Below, piece by piece: positions 51,840 through 60,399 of a stretch of DNA of 64,000 bases. The notes beneath the pieces were generated by a model. It did no database searches and was not told where the DNA came from. It worked only from the letters and a program-made list of their open reading frames with translations. How positions within the stretch are numbered: position 1 is the first letter of the stretch; every line of letters starts with the position of its first letter. The position numbers and the translations under genes are program-made. Source of the DNA: Chitinophagales bacterium (lineage in GTDB: Bacteria > Bacteroidota > Bacteroidia > Chitinophagales > Chitinophagaceae); assembly GCA_020636495.1 (NCBI GenBank), contig JACJXQ010000008.1:1302001-1366000 (forward strand). Direction: 5' to 3'.

Positions 51840-51856
51840 CTTAGAAAAATTATAAA
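51840..51856 (+). promoter_or_regulatory. Second copy of the 17-base A-rich leader, before gldM
   Basis: CTTAGAAAAATTATAAA, identical to the copy before gldL, followed by GGG and the gldM ATG. Identity over 17 bases between two in-operon leaders is unlikely by chance at this length unless selected or duplicated. Confidence 0.65.
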
Positions 51857-51859
51857 GGG

Positions 51860-53416
51860 ATGTCTATACCTAAAGAGCCGCGGCAGATAATGATCAACCT
51901 GATGTATCTGGTTTTGACCGCTATGCTGGCACTAAACGTATCGTCCGAGATCCTGCACGCCTTCGAGGTGATCAATCAAAGTATCACCTCGTCAAACAAA
52001 GCGATCGAAGCTAAGAACGATGTTTTGTATGAGGGCTTTAACACACAGGAAAACCAGGAAGGTCAACGTGAACGCGTAAAACCGTTTAACGATAAGGCTA
52101 AAGAAGCTAAGGCTGCTGCTCAGGAGATGATCAAATATCTGGAAGAGTGGAAAGACAAGGTAATTGTTGAAGCCGGTGGTTATGAAGATGATGGCGAGAT
52201 CAAAAGAAAGGACAACATCGATGCCAGTACACGTTTATTGGTTGAATTGAAAGGTGGCGATGAATTAAAAGGTAAACTGGAGACTCTTCGTGCCAAGTTC
52301 CTGAGCCTGGTTAACCCAACTGAAAGGGACAGGATGGCAAAAGATTTGCCGATGAAGGTTGCTGAAGTAGATAAGACAGACAATAACCCGCAGGGCGACT
52401 GGTCTACAGCTTACTTCTACAATATGCCTACAATGGCCGTTGTAACATTGCTTGCGAAATTCCAGAATGACGTAAGGAACAGTGAAGCTGCAATTATCAA
52501 TCAGCTTGCAAAAGAAGCAGGTGATATACAGGTGAAATTTGATGCCTTTGAAGCGATAGCTGTACCTTCAAACAGTTATGCATTGGAAGGGCAAAAGATC
52601 GAAGCTAAGATCCTGTTAGCTGCCTATAACAAAAGTATTGATCCTAAAATATCAATTACTGCAGGTGGCGGTGCTATCAAAGAAATAAAAGATGGTGTTG
52701 GTCAGTATGAAGTTACTGCTTCCGGTATCGGTCAGAAAACTGTGAAAGGCCGCGTATCTATTGATCTGGGTGGTCGTGTAGAAGAGAAAGAGTTCTCTTT
52801 CGATTATATGGTTGGTTCTACCGGTGCCTCTATCCAGCTGGATAAAATGAACGTATTCTACATTGGTGTTGACAACCCGATAACTGTATCAGCTGCGGGT
52901 TATTCATTACAGGATATCTCTGTGAATATTGACGGTGCTGATGTTACTGCAAATAGCCAGGAAGGTATAGGCCACTACATAGTGAAAGCTACCAAACCTG
53001 GTAATGTAATGGCTAATATCAACGCTAAAACTGATGGTGGTGTTAAGAAGGTTGGCGCTATGGAAGTACGTGTTAAGTACATTCCTGACCCTGTAGCTGA
53101 AGTAGGTGGAAAGTCTAATGGTGCTATGCCATCCAGTACACTGAAAGCTCAGATAGGTATCGTTGCTGCGCTTAAGAATTTCGATTTCGATACACGTTTC
53201 GTAGTGACAAGCTATGAGATGAGTATGATACCTAAGCGTGGTGAACTGCAAGGACCGTTTACCGAAGCTAGCCCTTATCTGAACAAGAACAAGGACATAA
53301 TAGAATTGATAAAACGTGCTAGGCCGGGTGACAGGGTTTTCTTTGATGATATCAGAGCGAAAGGACCTGACGGACGCGTCCGCAAACTTAATGCCATTAC
53401 GTTTTTACTAATTTAG
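51860..53416 (+). CDS. gldM: T9SS motor subunit GldM
   Basis: A 518-residue protein with a single N-terminal membrane helix (about 12-33, MINLMYLVLTAMLALNVS) and a long periplasmic part made of beta-rich tandem domains (from about 215). It closes with a RGELQG and AKGPDGRVRKLNAITFLL end. GldM spans the periplasm and couples the GldL motor to the GldK/GldN ring. EPRQIMINLMYLV is strongly conserved in the family. The start is supported by the 17-base leader just before it. Confidence 0.97.
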   Translation: MSIPKEPRQIMINLMYLVLTAMLALNVSSEILHAFEVINQSITSSNKAIEAKNDVLYEGFNTQENQEGQRERVKPFNDKAKEAKAAAQEMIKYLEEWKDKVIVEAGGYEDDGEIKRKDNIDASTRLLVELKGGDELKGKLETLRAKFLSLVNPTERDRMAKDLPMKVAEVDKTDNNPQGDWSTAYFYNMPTMAVVTLLAKFQNDVRNSEAAIINQLAKEAGDIQVKFDAFEAIAVPSNSYALEGQKIEAKILLAAYNKSIDPKISITAGGGAIKEIKDGVGQYEVTASGIGQKTVKGRVSIDLGGRVEEKEFSFDYMVGSTGASIQLDKMNVFYIGVDNPITVSAAGYSLQDISVNIDGADVTANSQEGIGHYIVKATKPGNVMANINAKTDGGVKKVGAMEVRVKYIPDPVAEVGGKSNGAMPSSTLKAQIGIVAALKNFDFDTRFVVTSYEMSMIPKRGELQGPFTEASPYLNKNKDIIELIKRARPGDRVFFDDIRAKGPDGRVRKLNAITFLLI

Positions 53417-53466
53417 ATTTTTTGTAACTTTAAGGTTAGATTATTAAGCAAATCATTACAGGAATT

Positions 53467-54384
53467 ATGAATATCCTAAGAACATACAAATTAGTCGCTA
53501 CTACCGCATTGGTAATGTTTGGTGGAGTCGCATTTGCCCAGGACAATTCAATGAAGGACATCCAGTCTCAGTTTAACCCGATAGACGCGGTTAAAGATGG
53601 ATGGCAGCCTTCGCTGGTAAGAGACGGTGCATATGACAGAGTGGAACACCCGACGAAGATACTGAACTGGCAACCACTGCGTGAGAACGACGTTATGTGG
53701 AAGAAACGCGTATGGCGCGAAATAGATATTCGTGAAAAGCAAAATATGGCTTTCCGCTATCCCGGTGATGATTATACCGGTGGTGGTTACTTCATTGAGA
53801 TCATTCTGGATGCAGTTAAAAAAGGCAAAATTAAAGCTTATTCTAACATAGATGAGCGCTTTACAAATGCCTTAACTAAAGACCAGATACTGGAGATCAT
53901 GATCGGTACTCCTGACACTAACTATGTTGAGGATCCGTTTACAGGTGAGATCAAAGTGGTTATCACAAGCCGTGAATTTAACCCCGATATCGTAACCAAA
54001 TACAGGATCAAAGAAGATTGGATATTTGACAGGAACCTGGGTAAAATGGTGGTACGTATCATTGGTATTGCCCCGATAAAGGATATCATTGACGAGAATA
54101 CCGGCTTGTTCCGTGCTTCTCAGGCTGTGTTCTGGTTATACTACCCTGAGATAAGGCCAATGCTTGCACAATATGAGGTTTTTAATCCTGAAAATGATGT
54201 TGCACGTATGACATGGAATGACTTCTTTGAGGGCAGGTTCTTCTCAAGCAAGATCATTAAGACCAGCAATCCTTTCGATATGAGCTACAACAACAGGGGT
54301 ATGTCTCCACTGGAAGCTCTGTACGAAGGTCAGAAAGCATCTGAAATGTTGTTTAACAAAGAACATGATATGTGGGTATACTAA
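53467..54384 (+). CDS. gldN: T9SS ring protein GldN
   Basis: A 305-residue periplasmic protein with a signal peptide ending at FAQ (residue about 25). The mature part has the GldN/PorN pattern: DVMWKKRVWREIDIREKQNM, YFIEIILDAVKKGKIKAYSN, EDWIFDRNLGKMVVRIIGIAP and FWLYYPEIRPMLAQYEV. It forms the periplasmic ring with GldK. Last gene of the operon, followed by a terminator. Confidence 0.97.
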   Translation: MNILRTYKLVATTALVMFGGVAFAQDNSMKDIQSQFNPIDAVKDGWQPSLVRDGAYDRVEHPTKILNWQPLRENDVMWKKRVWREIDIREKQNMAFRYPGDDYTGGGYFIEIILDAVKKGKIKAYSNIDERFTNALTKDQILEIMIGTPDTNYVEDPFTGEIKVVITSREFNPDIVTKYRIKEDWIFDRNLGKMVVRIIGIAPIKDIIDENTGLFRASQAVFWLYYPEIRPMLAQYEVFNPENDVARMTWNDFFEGRFFSSKIIKTSNPFDMSYNNRGMSPLEALYEGQKASEMLFNKEHDMWVY

Positions 54385-54403
54385 TTGCCTGCTTAACGAT
54401 AAG

Positions 54404-54436
54404 AAAAAGCTGCTGTATCTTTACAGCAGCTTTTTT
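54404..54436 (+). terminator. Terminator of the gldKLMN operon
   Basis: AAAAAGCTGCTGTA, loop TCTT, TACAGCAGCTTTTTT. It has a strong stem and T tract 20 bases after the gldN stop. Confidence 0.95.
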
Positions 54437-54500
54437 ATTGCTTACAGAGGCTTGAATCTCCCCTCATTTAATTAATATTGCAGCCCGTTAATTACATATA

Positions 54501-55232
54501 ATGAATAGAGAATTACCCAGGTTGGAGGTATGTTTGTCTCCTGCGTTATTGCATTTATTTGACACTGAGGGTAGCGTAGTGGTGATCATTGATGTATTCA
54601 GGGCTACGTCTACAATAGCTGCAGCGCTGTATAATAATGCAAAATCTGTTTGGCCGGTAGCTACCGTGGAAGAATGTATTGAGATAGGTAACAAAGTGGA
54701 AAACAGTATTACTGCAGGAGAGCGCAACGGTAAAGTGGTTGAGGGTTTACAACATGGTAATTCACCTTCGGAATATAGTCGTGAATTTGTTGAAGGTAAA
54801 ACCTTAGTTCTGACCACAACAAACGGTACACGCCTGCTGCATATGGTAAAAGGTGCTTCTGCTATAATTACCGGTTCATTCCTGAATTTATCAGCTGTTA
54901 GCGAGTTCTTGCTTCAACAAAATAAGAATGTATTATTGGCCTGCGCGGCATGGAAAGACAGGTTTAACCTGGAAGACGCGCTTTTTGCAGGGGCAGTGAT
55001 AGACAAAGTTAAAGATAGCTTTTATATGAACTGCGATAGCGCCAAGGCTGCAGTTACTTTGTATAATAGCCTTAACGGCGTGAAGCCTATTGATTTCCTG
55101 AGAGACAGCTCACACTACAGGCGGTTGTCTGCGTACGGGCTTGAGTCTGATATGGAATACTGTGCATCAATAGACCTTCATCCTGTTGTTCCTTATCTTA
55201 AAGATAACCAACTTGTTATATATAAGGATTAG
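54501..55232 (+). CDS. comB: 2-phosphosulfolactate phosphatase family protein (ComB)
   Basis: A 243-residue enzyme. The ComB signature DVFRATST is at 31-38, followed by WPVATVEECIEIG, TAGERNGKVVEGLQHGNSP and TTTNGTRLL, the metal/phosphate-binding order. In archaea ComB dephosphorylates 2-phosphosulfolactate for coenzyme M, which bacteria such as this do not make, so the in vivo substrate is uncertain. Sulfolactate metabolism or another phosphate ester is possible. It lies between the gld operon and the MBL hydrolase, whose gene converges with a 4-base overlap. Confidence 0.88.
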   Translation: MNRELPRLEVCLSPALLHLFDTEGSVVVIIDVFRATSTIAAALYNNAKSVWPVATVEECIEIGNKVENSITAGERNGKVVEGLQHGNSPSEYSREFVEGKTLVLTTTNGTRLLHMVKGASAIITGSFLNLSAVSEFLLQQNKNVLLACAAWKDRFNLEDALFAGAVIDKVKDSFYMNCDSAKAAVTLYNSLNGVKPIDFLRDSSHYRRLSAYGLESDMEYCASIDLHPVVPYLKDNQLVIYKD

Positions 55233-55870
55233 GCAACAAGAAAGGGATTGCTTTGTTGTTCAATAGAGACCTTAGTGGCCGGGCCATGTCCTGAGAATAT
55301 TACGGTTTCTCCAGGCAATGTAAAAAGCTGGGTGCGGATGCTGGTAAGCAATTGATTATGGTTGCCTCCCGGCAAATCGGTACGGCCGATGCTGCCCGAG
55401 AATAAAACATCGCCGGCAATAGCCCATTTACCCTCAGGATAATAGAAGGCAACACTACCCGGCGAATGCCCGGGAACGAAGAGTACATGGAGCTTATCAT
55501 TGCCAACAGCTATCAACTTGTTTTCATCAATAAAGAAATCAGGTTCAGGTGTAGTATTAAAGTCAAATCCAAACAACATAGCCGAGCCTGCGGCCCCTTT
55601 TAGTACTGGTAAATCTTTTTCGTGCAGACCGAAAGGAATTTTATAGCGGTCTTTTACTGCTGCAACGCCGAAGATGTGGTCGATATGTGCATGTGTATTG
55701 ATAATTGCTTGTGGAATGAGTTTGTTTTCTTCAATAAAACTGAAAAAATGACTGATTTCAATGTTATTGTTCATGCCGGGATCTATGATCCAACACTGAT
55801 TTTTTTCATTGTATATGATATATGTATTCTCCTGGAACGGATTAAAAACAAAAGATTGCGTGTATAACAT
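55229..55870 (-). CDS. Metallo-beta-lactamase fold hydrolase (glyoxalase II-like)
   Basis: A 213-residue zinc hydrolase. The H-x-H-x-D-H motif is THAHIDH with H60, H62, D64 and H65. GHSPGSVAFYY carries the next metal His, DVLFSGSIGRTDLPGG carries the bridging Asp, and IFSGHGPATK carries the last His. Size and order match small glyoxalase-II-like enzymes that cleave thioesters. A likely promoter lies upstream (55904-55933). It converges with comB. Confidence 0.9.
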   Translation of the reverse strand: MLYTQSFVFNPFQENTYIIYNEKNQCWIIDPGMNNNIEISHFFSFIEENKLIPQAIINTHAHIDHIFGVAAVKDRYKIPFGLHEKDLPVLKGAAGSAMLFGFDFNTTPEPDFFIDENKLIAVGNDKLHVLFVPGHSPGSVAFYYPEGKWAIAGDVLFSGSIGRTDLPGGNHNQLLTSIRTQLFTLPGETVIFSGHGPATKVSIEQQSNPFLVA

Positions 55871-55903
55871 ATAAGAAGTCTATTTTTTCTGTAATTTAGG
55901 TAG

Positions 55904-55933
55904 CAAACTTATACCGAACATTTTATCTGACAA
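55904..55933 (-). promoter_or_regulatory. Promoter of the MBL hydrolase gene
   Basis: On the minus strand TTG (complement of 55931-55933), 19 bases, then TAAGTTTG (complement of 55904-55911), a match to TAnnTTTG. The transcript start would be near 55897. Confidence 0.6.
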
Positions 55934-55970
55934 GCAAATTAGCGAATAACTAACTTAATTTCGATCGATT

Positions 55971-58900
55971 ATGTATTTCAGCCGAAGGCTTACCATACCA
56001 TCATTATTATTAGTAGCAATTATCTCGACCATGTTTTTGAACAGTGTAGATGTATATGCGCAGGCCAATGTTGAAAAATACGGACAGAACAGAATTCAGC
56101 ACAGAACGTTCAAATGGAAGTATTTTGAGACAAACCACTTTCGTATTTATCACTACGACAGGTCTGGAGTGGAACTGGCAAGATATGTGGCAGAGCAGGT
56201 TGAAAATGATATTGCTGTAATTGAAAGTAAGATAGGTGGCCAGTTCCCGGGCAGGTTCAATATAGTGTTATATAACACGTACGACGAGTATCAACAAACC
56301 AATATTGGCAGAAAATATGATTCTCAATTGCAGGATGTGCCTGCAGGTACGGTTAATATTGTGGGTGATAAATTAGTTGTGTACTATACAGGTGAGCATA
56401 AAGACCTGCGCAGGCAAACCCGCTCAGGCATGGCGCGTATTGTTATGGAGCGGCTTTTGTTTGGCGAGAACCTGAGGGAAGTAGTGAGAAATGCTATATT
56501 AATGAACTTGCCTGAATGGACTATTAATGGTTTTATAGCATACATAGTAGATGGTTGGGATACGGAAAGCAATAGCGACTGGAAGAACCTGATCGAGTCC
56601 TATCCTGATAAAGGTTTCTACAAATTAGCTGAAGTAAATCCTGAATTAGCAGGTAAAGCTTTTTGGAAATATGTATCAGACAGATATGGTGAAGGTAGTA
56701 TGAAGAACCTGGTATATACAACACAATTGAAGAGCAGCCTTAACCAGAGTGTAAAGATGACGCTTGGCATGAAAGTAAAGCAGGCATATGACTCTGCAAT
56801 TGTCTTTTACAAAGATATCTATGCAAAAGATGAATTGAACCAGGCTATTCCGGATAGCTCAACAGCTTTGATTGAAATAGATGTTCCAAAAGACGGTACG
56901 ATAATAAAAGACATCAGGGTTTCGCCAAAAGGGCAGGATGTGGCTTATGTTGCATGGAAAAACGGAGAATATAAAGTTTATATACAAAAGACTATCAAGA
57001 CAAAGGTGCGCTCAACAGTAATGGAGGGTGGTAAGCTGGACTTTGGTGCTACTCCTGATCCTAACTATCCGATCATCACATGGTCTAATACAGGATATAA
57101 GTTAGCGATACTATACCGAAAAGATAACAGTACACACTTACGTATATACAATGCAATAAAAGCTCAGATAGAAAATTATGAGATACCCGCAAACAGGTTT
57201 GACAGGGTATTGAGTATGACATTTATGGAGGATGATGACAGATTGATATTTTCCGCAATAAAAAAGAGTAAAACTGATCTTTATGAATTTACCATTCGTG
57301 GTAAAAGAATGAAAAACATAACTGATGATGCATGGGACGACCTGCAACCGTGGTATGTGAGTGGTGGCTCGCGCCGTGGTATCTTATTTATTTCAAACAG
57401 GCCTAAACCAAACCTTGACGTGCCGCTTGGAGTGAATGAATTGCCGACGGGCCCGATGAATGTATACTTCTACAATACAACCACCCGTAAAAAGGAGTTG
57501 TTGCAGATGACATATGTTACCAAAGGTGAGGTAACACAGCCTATACAATACGGTACTGACAATTATGCTTATCTCTATAATGAGAATGGTATCTACAACC
57601 AATATATAATAATGGTTACGCATGATGTGAATAAGAATGATTCTACTTATACGGTTGCGGTAACCAATCATGCAAGAAACATTGTGGCACATCAGTACAG
57701 CCCTGTAAGCAACCAGGTGGCAGATGTATTGCAGGTAGGAGACAAGTATAAGATATATTACAAGCCTTTGCAGATACCTAAGAAAGGCGCTAAAGGAGTT
57801 GAGTTGACACCGACACTGCTGAAACAATCGGAAACCAGTAAGAAGAGAAGTGTAATAAAAGATGATGCAAGCGCAAAAACAGAGGATGAAGCAGTAAAAG
57901 AACCAGTGTTAAAAAGAGGGAATGCTTTTCAGACGCAGTTTGATGATGAAGAACCGGGAGATGATGCTGCAACCAGGAAACCTAAGATGACCCGGAAAGA
58001 ACAGCGTCTTGCGAAAGAAGATGAGGAAGAAGGAGTGGATAGCACCTACCTGAATATGCGTGCTCAAAGGTACAGGGCCGATTTTAAACCTGACTTTTTA
58101 TCTGTTAAGCTGGATAACTCGGTATTGTTCAACCGTTATCAGCCTGCGGGTCAGAATGCTAATCAATTTGCCAATCCGAGCCTTGGGGGTATGCTGACTG
58201 CGAGTCTTAATGACCTGATGGAAGATTACCGGTTTACCGGAGGTTTGAGATTACCCGTGAATTTTTCCGGTACGACATATTTTCTTCAATTTGAGAATAA
58301 TAAGAAGAGGGTTGATTGGAGTTTGTTATACCTGAGGCAGAACAAGATAAGAAACTATGTAGTACCTTATATTGATACCGTCAACAATGCAGAGTACGAG
58401 AACGAACAATTGGGTAAAAACAGTACAGATCTTGTGCAGGCGACAGTAAGCTATCCGCTGAATAAATTTGAGAGTATCAGGCTGCATATGGGTTTCAGGA
58501 GAGATGTATTAAACTATAAAGCACAGGATACATTAAGTTTGTCATATCCGTTCCCTGACAGGCAGAAATTCTGGATAACCAGCAAAGCTGAATATGTATT
58601 TGACAATACAATAAACCCGGTAATAAATATATACAGGGGTTTCCGGTTTAAGTTCTTCGCAGAATATATGTACCGTATCAATGGTTCAGGAGGCGGTTTC
58701 TACAATTTTGGCACTGATTTCAGACACTATACCAAGATATATAAGAATCTGACCTGGGCAGTACGTTTTGCAGCGGCACATTCAGGAGGTAATCAGAAGA
58801 TATTATACTTTGTAGGTGGTGTTGACAATTGGGCTTGGCCGAAATATAACAGTGAGACACCTATCAGGCCGGGTGAGCAGTATGCTTTTCAGGCGCTGGC

Positions 58901-59318
58901 TACGAATATGCGTGGATATGAGCAAAACAGCTGGAATGGTAATTCGTATGGTGTGCTGAATAACGAGTTCCGTTTCCCTGTACTTGCTACTATTTTACAA
59001 AGGCCAATACAATCGTCATTACTGCGTAATCTTCAATTGGTAACTTTTGCAGATGTTGGGTCTGCATGGTATGGCCTCTGGCCTAAGGAAAGTACGGTGC
59101 GTAATGATAAGGTAATACCCCAGCCGGGTACTATCGGATATAATAATTCGCTTGTGATTGTTTCCATTGACGACTCCAAGAAGGTATTCGGGTTAGGTTA
59201 TGGTTTCGGCTTACGCACCATGCTGTTCGGGTATTTTGGTAGGGCTGACCTGGCGTGGAATACCGATAATCATCGTAAAAAGCCACTGTTGCACCTGTCT
59301 CTGGGCACAGACTTTTAA
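55971..59318 (+). CDS. Large envelope protein: pseudopeptidase, TolB-like propeller and outer-membrane barrel
   Basis: A 1115-residue exported protein with a signal peptide ending near VYAQ. Residues about 40-290 match a peptidase-MA-like domain (HFRIYHYDRSG, FNIVLYNTYDEYQQ, NLPEWTINGFIAYI), but the zinc motif HExxH is replaced by SGMARI, so it looks inactive. Residues about 300-640 look like a WD40/TolB-type propeller (DIRVSPKGQDVAYVAW, MTFMEDDDRLIFSAI). A charged linker (about 650-700, KKRSVIKDD and KMTRKEQRL) leads to a beta barrel (VSYPLNKFESIRLHMGFR, then GLGYGFGLRTMLFGYFGRADLAW). Its location near gldKLMN is suggestive but not proof of a T9SS role. Confidence 0.75.
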   Translation: MYFSRRLTIPSLLLVAIISTMFLNSVDVYAQANVEKYGQNRIQHRTFKWKYFETNHFRIYHYDRSGVELARYVAEQVENDIAVIESKIGGQFPGRFNIVLYNTYDEYQQTNIGRKYDSQLQDVPAGTVNIVGDKLVVYYTGEHKDLRRQTRSGMARIVMERLLFGENLREVVRNAILMNLPEWTINGFIAYIVDGWDTESNSDWKNLIESYPDKGFYKLAEVNPELAGKAFWKYVSDRYGEGSMKNLVYTTQLKSSLNQSVKMTLGMKVKQAYDSAIVFYKDIYAKDELNQAIPDSSTALIEIDVPKDGTIIKDIRVSPKGQDVAYVAWKNGEYKVYIQKTIKTKVRSTVMEGGKLDFGATPDPNYPIITWSNTGYKLAILYRKDNSTHLRIYNAIKAQIENYEIPANRFDRVLSMTFMEDDDRLIFSAIKKSKTDLYEFTIRGKRMKNITDDAWDDLQPWYVSGGSRRGILFISNRPKPNLDVPLGVNELPTGPMNVYFYNTTTRKKELLQMTYVTKGEVTQPIQYGTDNYAYLYNENGIYNQYIIMVTHDVNKNDSTYTVAVTNHARNIVAHQYSPVSNQVADVLQVGDKYKIYYKPLQIPKKGAKGVELTPTLLKQSETSKKRSVIKDDASAKTEDEAVKEPVLKRGNAFQTQFDDEEPGDDAATRKPKMTRKEQRLAKEDEEEGVDSTYLNMRAQRYRADFKPDFLSVKLDNSVLFNRYQPAGQNANQFANPSLGGMLTASLNDLMEDYRFTGGLRLPVNFSGTTYFLQFENNKKRVDWSLLYLRQNKIRNYVVPYIDTVNNAEYENEQLGKNSTDLVQATVSYPLNKFESIRLHMGFRRDVLNYKAQDTLSLSYPFPDRQKFWITSKAEYVFDNTINPVINIYRGFRFKFFAEYMYRINGSGGGFYNFGTDFRHYTKIYKNLTWAVRFAAAHSGGNQKILYFVGGVDNWAWPKYNSETPIRPGEQYAFQALATNMRGYEQNSWNGNSYGVLNNEFRFPVLATILQRPIQSSLLRNLQLVTFADVGSAWYGLWPKESTVRNDKVIPQPGTIGYNNSLVIVSIDDSKKVFGLGYGFGLRTMLFGYFGRADLAWNTDNHRKKPLLHLSLGTDF

Positions 59319-59346
59319 CAGTATCAGTCGGTATTATTGTAAAGTA

Positions 59347-59380
59347 TTTGGCTGTCTTTGGGCGACCTTTAGTACTTTTG
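59347..59380 (+). promoter_or_regulatory. Possible promoter of the MCE-domain gene
   Basis: TTTG at 59347-59350, 22 bases, then TACTTTTG at 59373-59380. The -7 box is exact and the spacer is slightly long. The transcript start would be near 59387, about 16 bases before the ATG. Confidence 0.45.
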
Positions 59381-59402
59381 CTAACAAACTGATGAAAGCA
59401 TT

Positions 59403-60350
59403 ATGAAGATATCAAAAGAAGCGAAAACAGGATTATTGGTCACGGTGTCGTTGCTGGTATTTTTCGCCGGGTTCTATTTTCTGAAAGGTGCTAACATCTT
59501 TTCCGGCGAAAATGAGTTTTACGCTTACTATGATAATGTACAAGGACTACAGACCTCGGCCGCGGTACAGGTGAAAGGTCTCGGTGTTGGCAGGGTTTCA
59601 GGTATAGAATTGATAGATAGTGAGAAAGTTAAAGTGACCTTATCGGTTAGTAAGAGTGTAGATGTGCCTGTCGGAACGACGGCAGAGTTAGGCTCTGCAG
59701 ATTTGCTGGGTACAAAGATCATCAGGCTTAACTTTGGTATGGGTACGCAAATGCTGGAAGATGGCGCCACATTGCCGGCATCTATGGAGGGTGGTATTAT
59801 TGATAACCTTTCATTTGAGTTGTCGCCCCTTATTACCGACCTGAGGCATGTTATTACTACATTGGATACTGTATTGGTTGGTGTTAGTGGCGTATTGAAT
59901 GAAAGCACCGCCAACAGCTTGTCAAACACTGTTACGTCGCTGGATGTTACCATGAAGAACTTTTCAGAATTGTCGGAGAAGCTGAACAATGAAAGTGAAC
60001 AACTGGCTGCTGTTATCAGGAATGCCAATAGTATCACATCCAATATTGCTGATAACAACCAAGGCATTACGAATATCATTAAGAATGCCGAACAGACTAC
60101 AAGTAATCTTTCTGCCGCTCCTATACAGGAGACAGTACAGGAACTGCAATCAGCCGCTAAACAATTGGATGGTATCCTGAAAAAAATCAATGATAATGAA
60201 GGTACTTTAGGTATGGTTGTAAATGATAAGCAACTATACAATAACCTGACGGAGACCATGAAAACACTGAATGACCTGATGGCGGATATTAATGCTCATC
60301 CCTGGCGTTATATTAACGTAACCATATTTGGCAAAAAACAGAAAAAATAA
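59403..60350 (+). CDS. MCE-domain (MlaD-like) membrane protein
   Basis: A 315-residue protein with one N-terminal membrane helix (about 10-28, GLLVTVSLLVFFAGFYFL) and an MCE domain at about 36-115. Its landmarks are FYAYYDNVQGLQTSAAVQVKG and VGTTAELGSADLLGTKIIRLNFG. A long helical periplasmic tail follows, rich in Asn and Ser. MlaD-type proteins hold a ring for transport of phospholipids between the two membranes, working with an ABC ATPase and permease not found in this window. Its 3' end overlaps any longer form of the OstA-like gene; the 60400 start avoids this. Confidence 0.88.
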   Translation: MKISKEAKTGLLVTVSLLVFFAGFYFLKGANIFSGENEFYAYYDNVQGLQTSAAVQVKGLGVGRVSGIELIDSEKVKVTLSVSKSVDVPVGTTAELGSADLLGTKIIRLNFGMGTQMLEDGATLPASMEGGIIDNLSFELSPLITDLRHVITTLDTVLVGVSGVLNESTANSLSNTVTSLDVTMKNFSELSEKLNNESEQLAAVIRNANSITSNIADNNQGITNIIKNAEQTTSNLSAAPIQETVQELQSAAKQLDGILKKINDNEGTLGMVVNDKQLYNNLTETMKTLNDLMADINAHPWRYINVTIFGKKQKK

Positions 60351-60399
60351 CCGGGATAGCTGTTCATTTGTATATCCTGCACTTTGTTATATACCGGGA

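Noticed and set aside
60328..60399. Longer start for the OstA-like protein
   Set aside because: It overlaps the MCE gene and buries the signal peptide 24 residues inside the protein.
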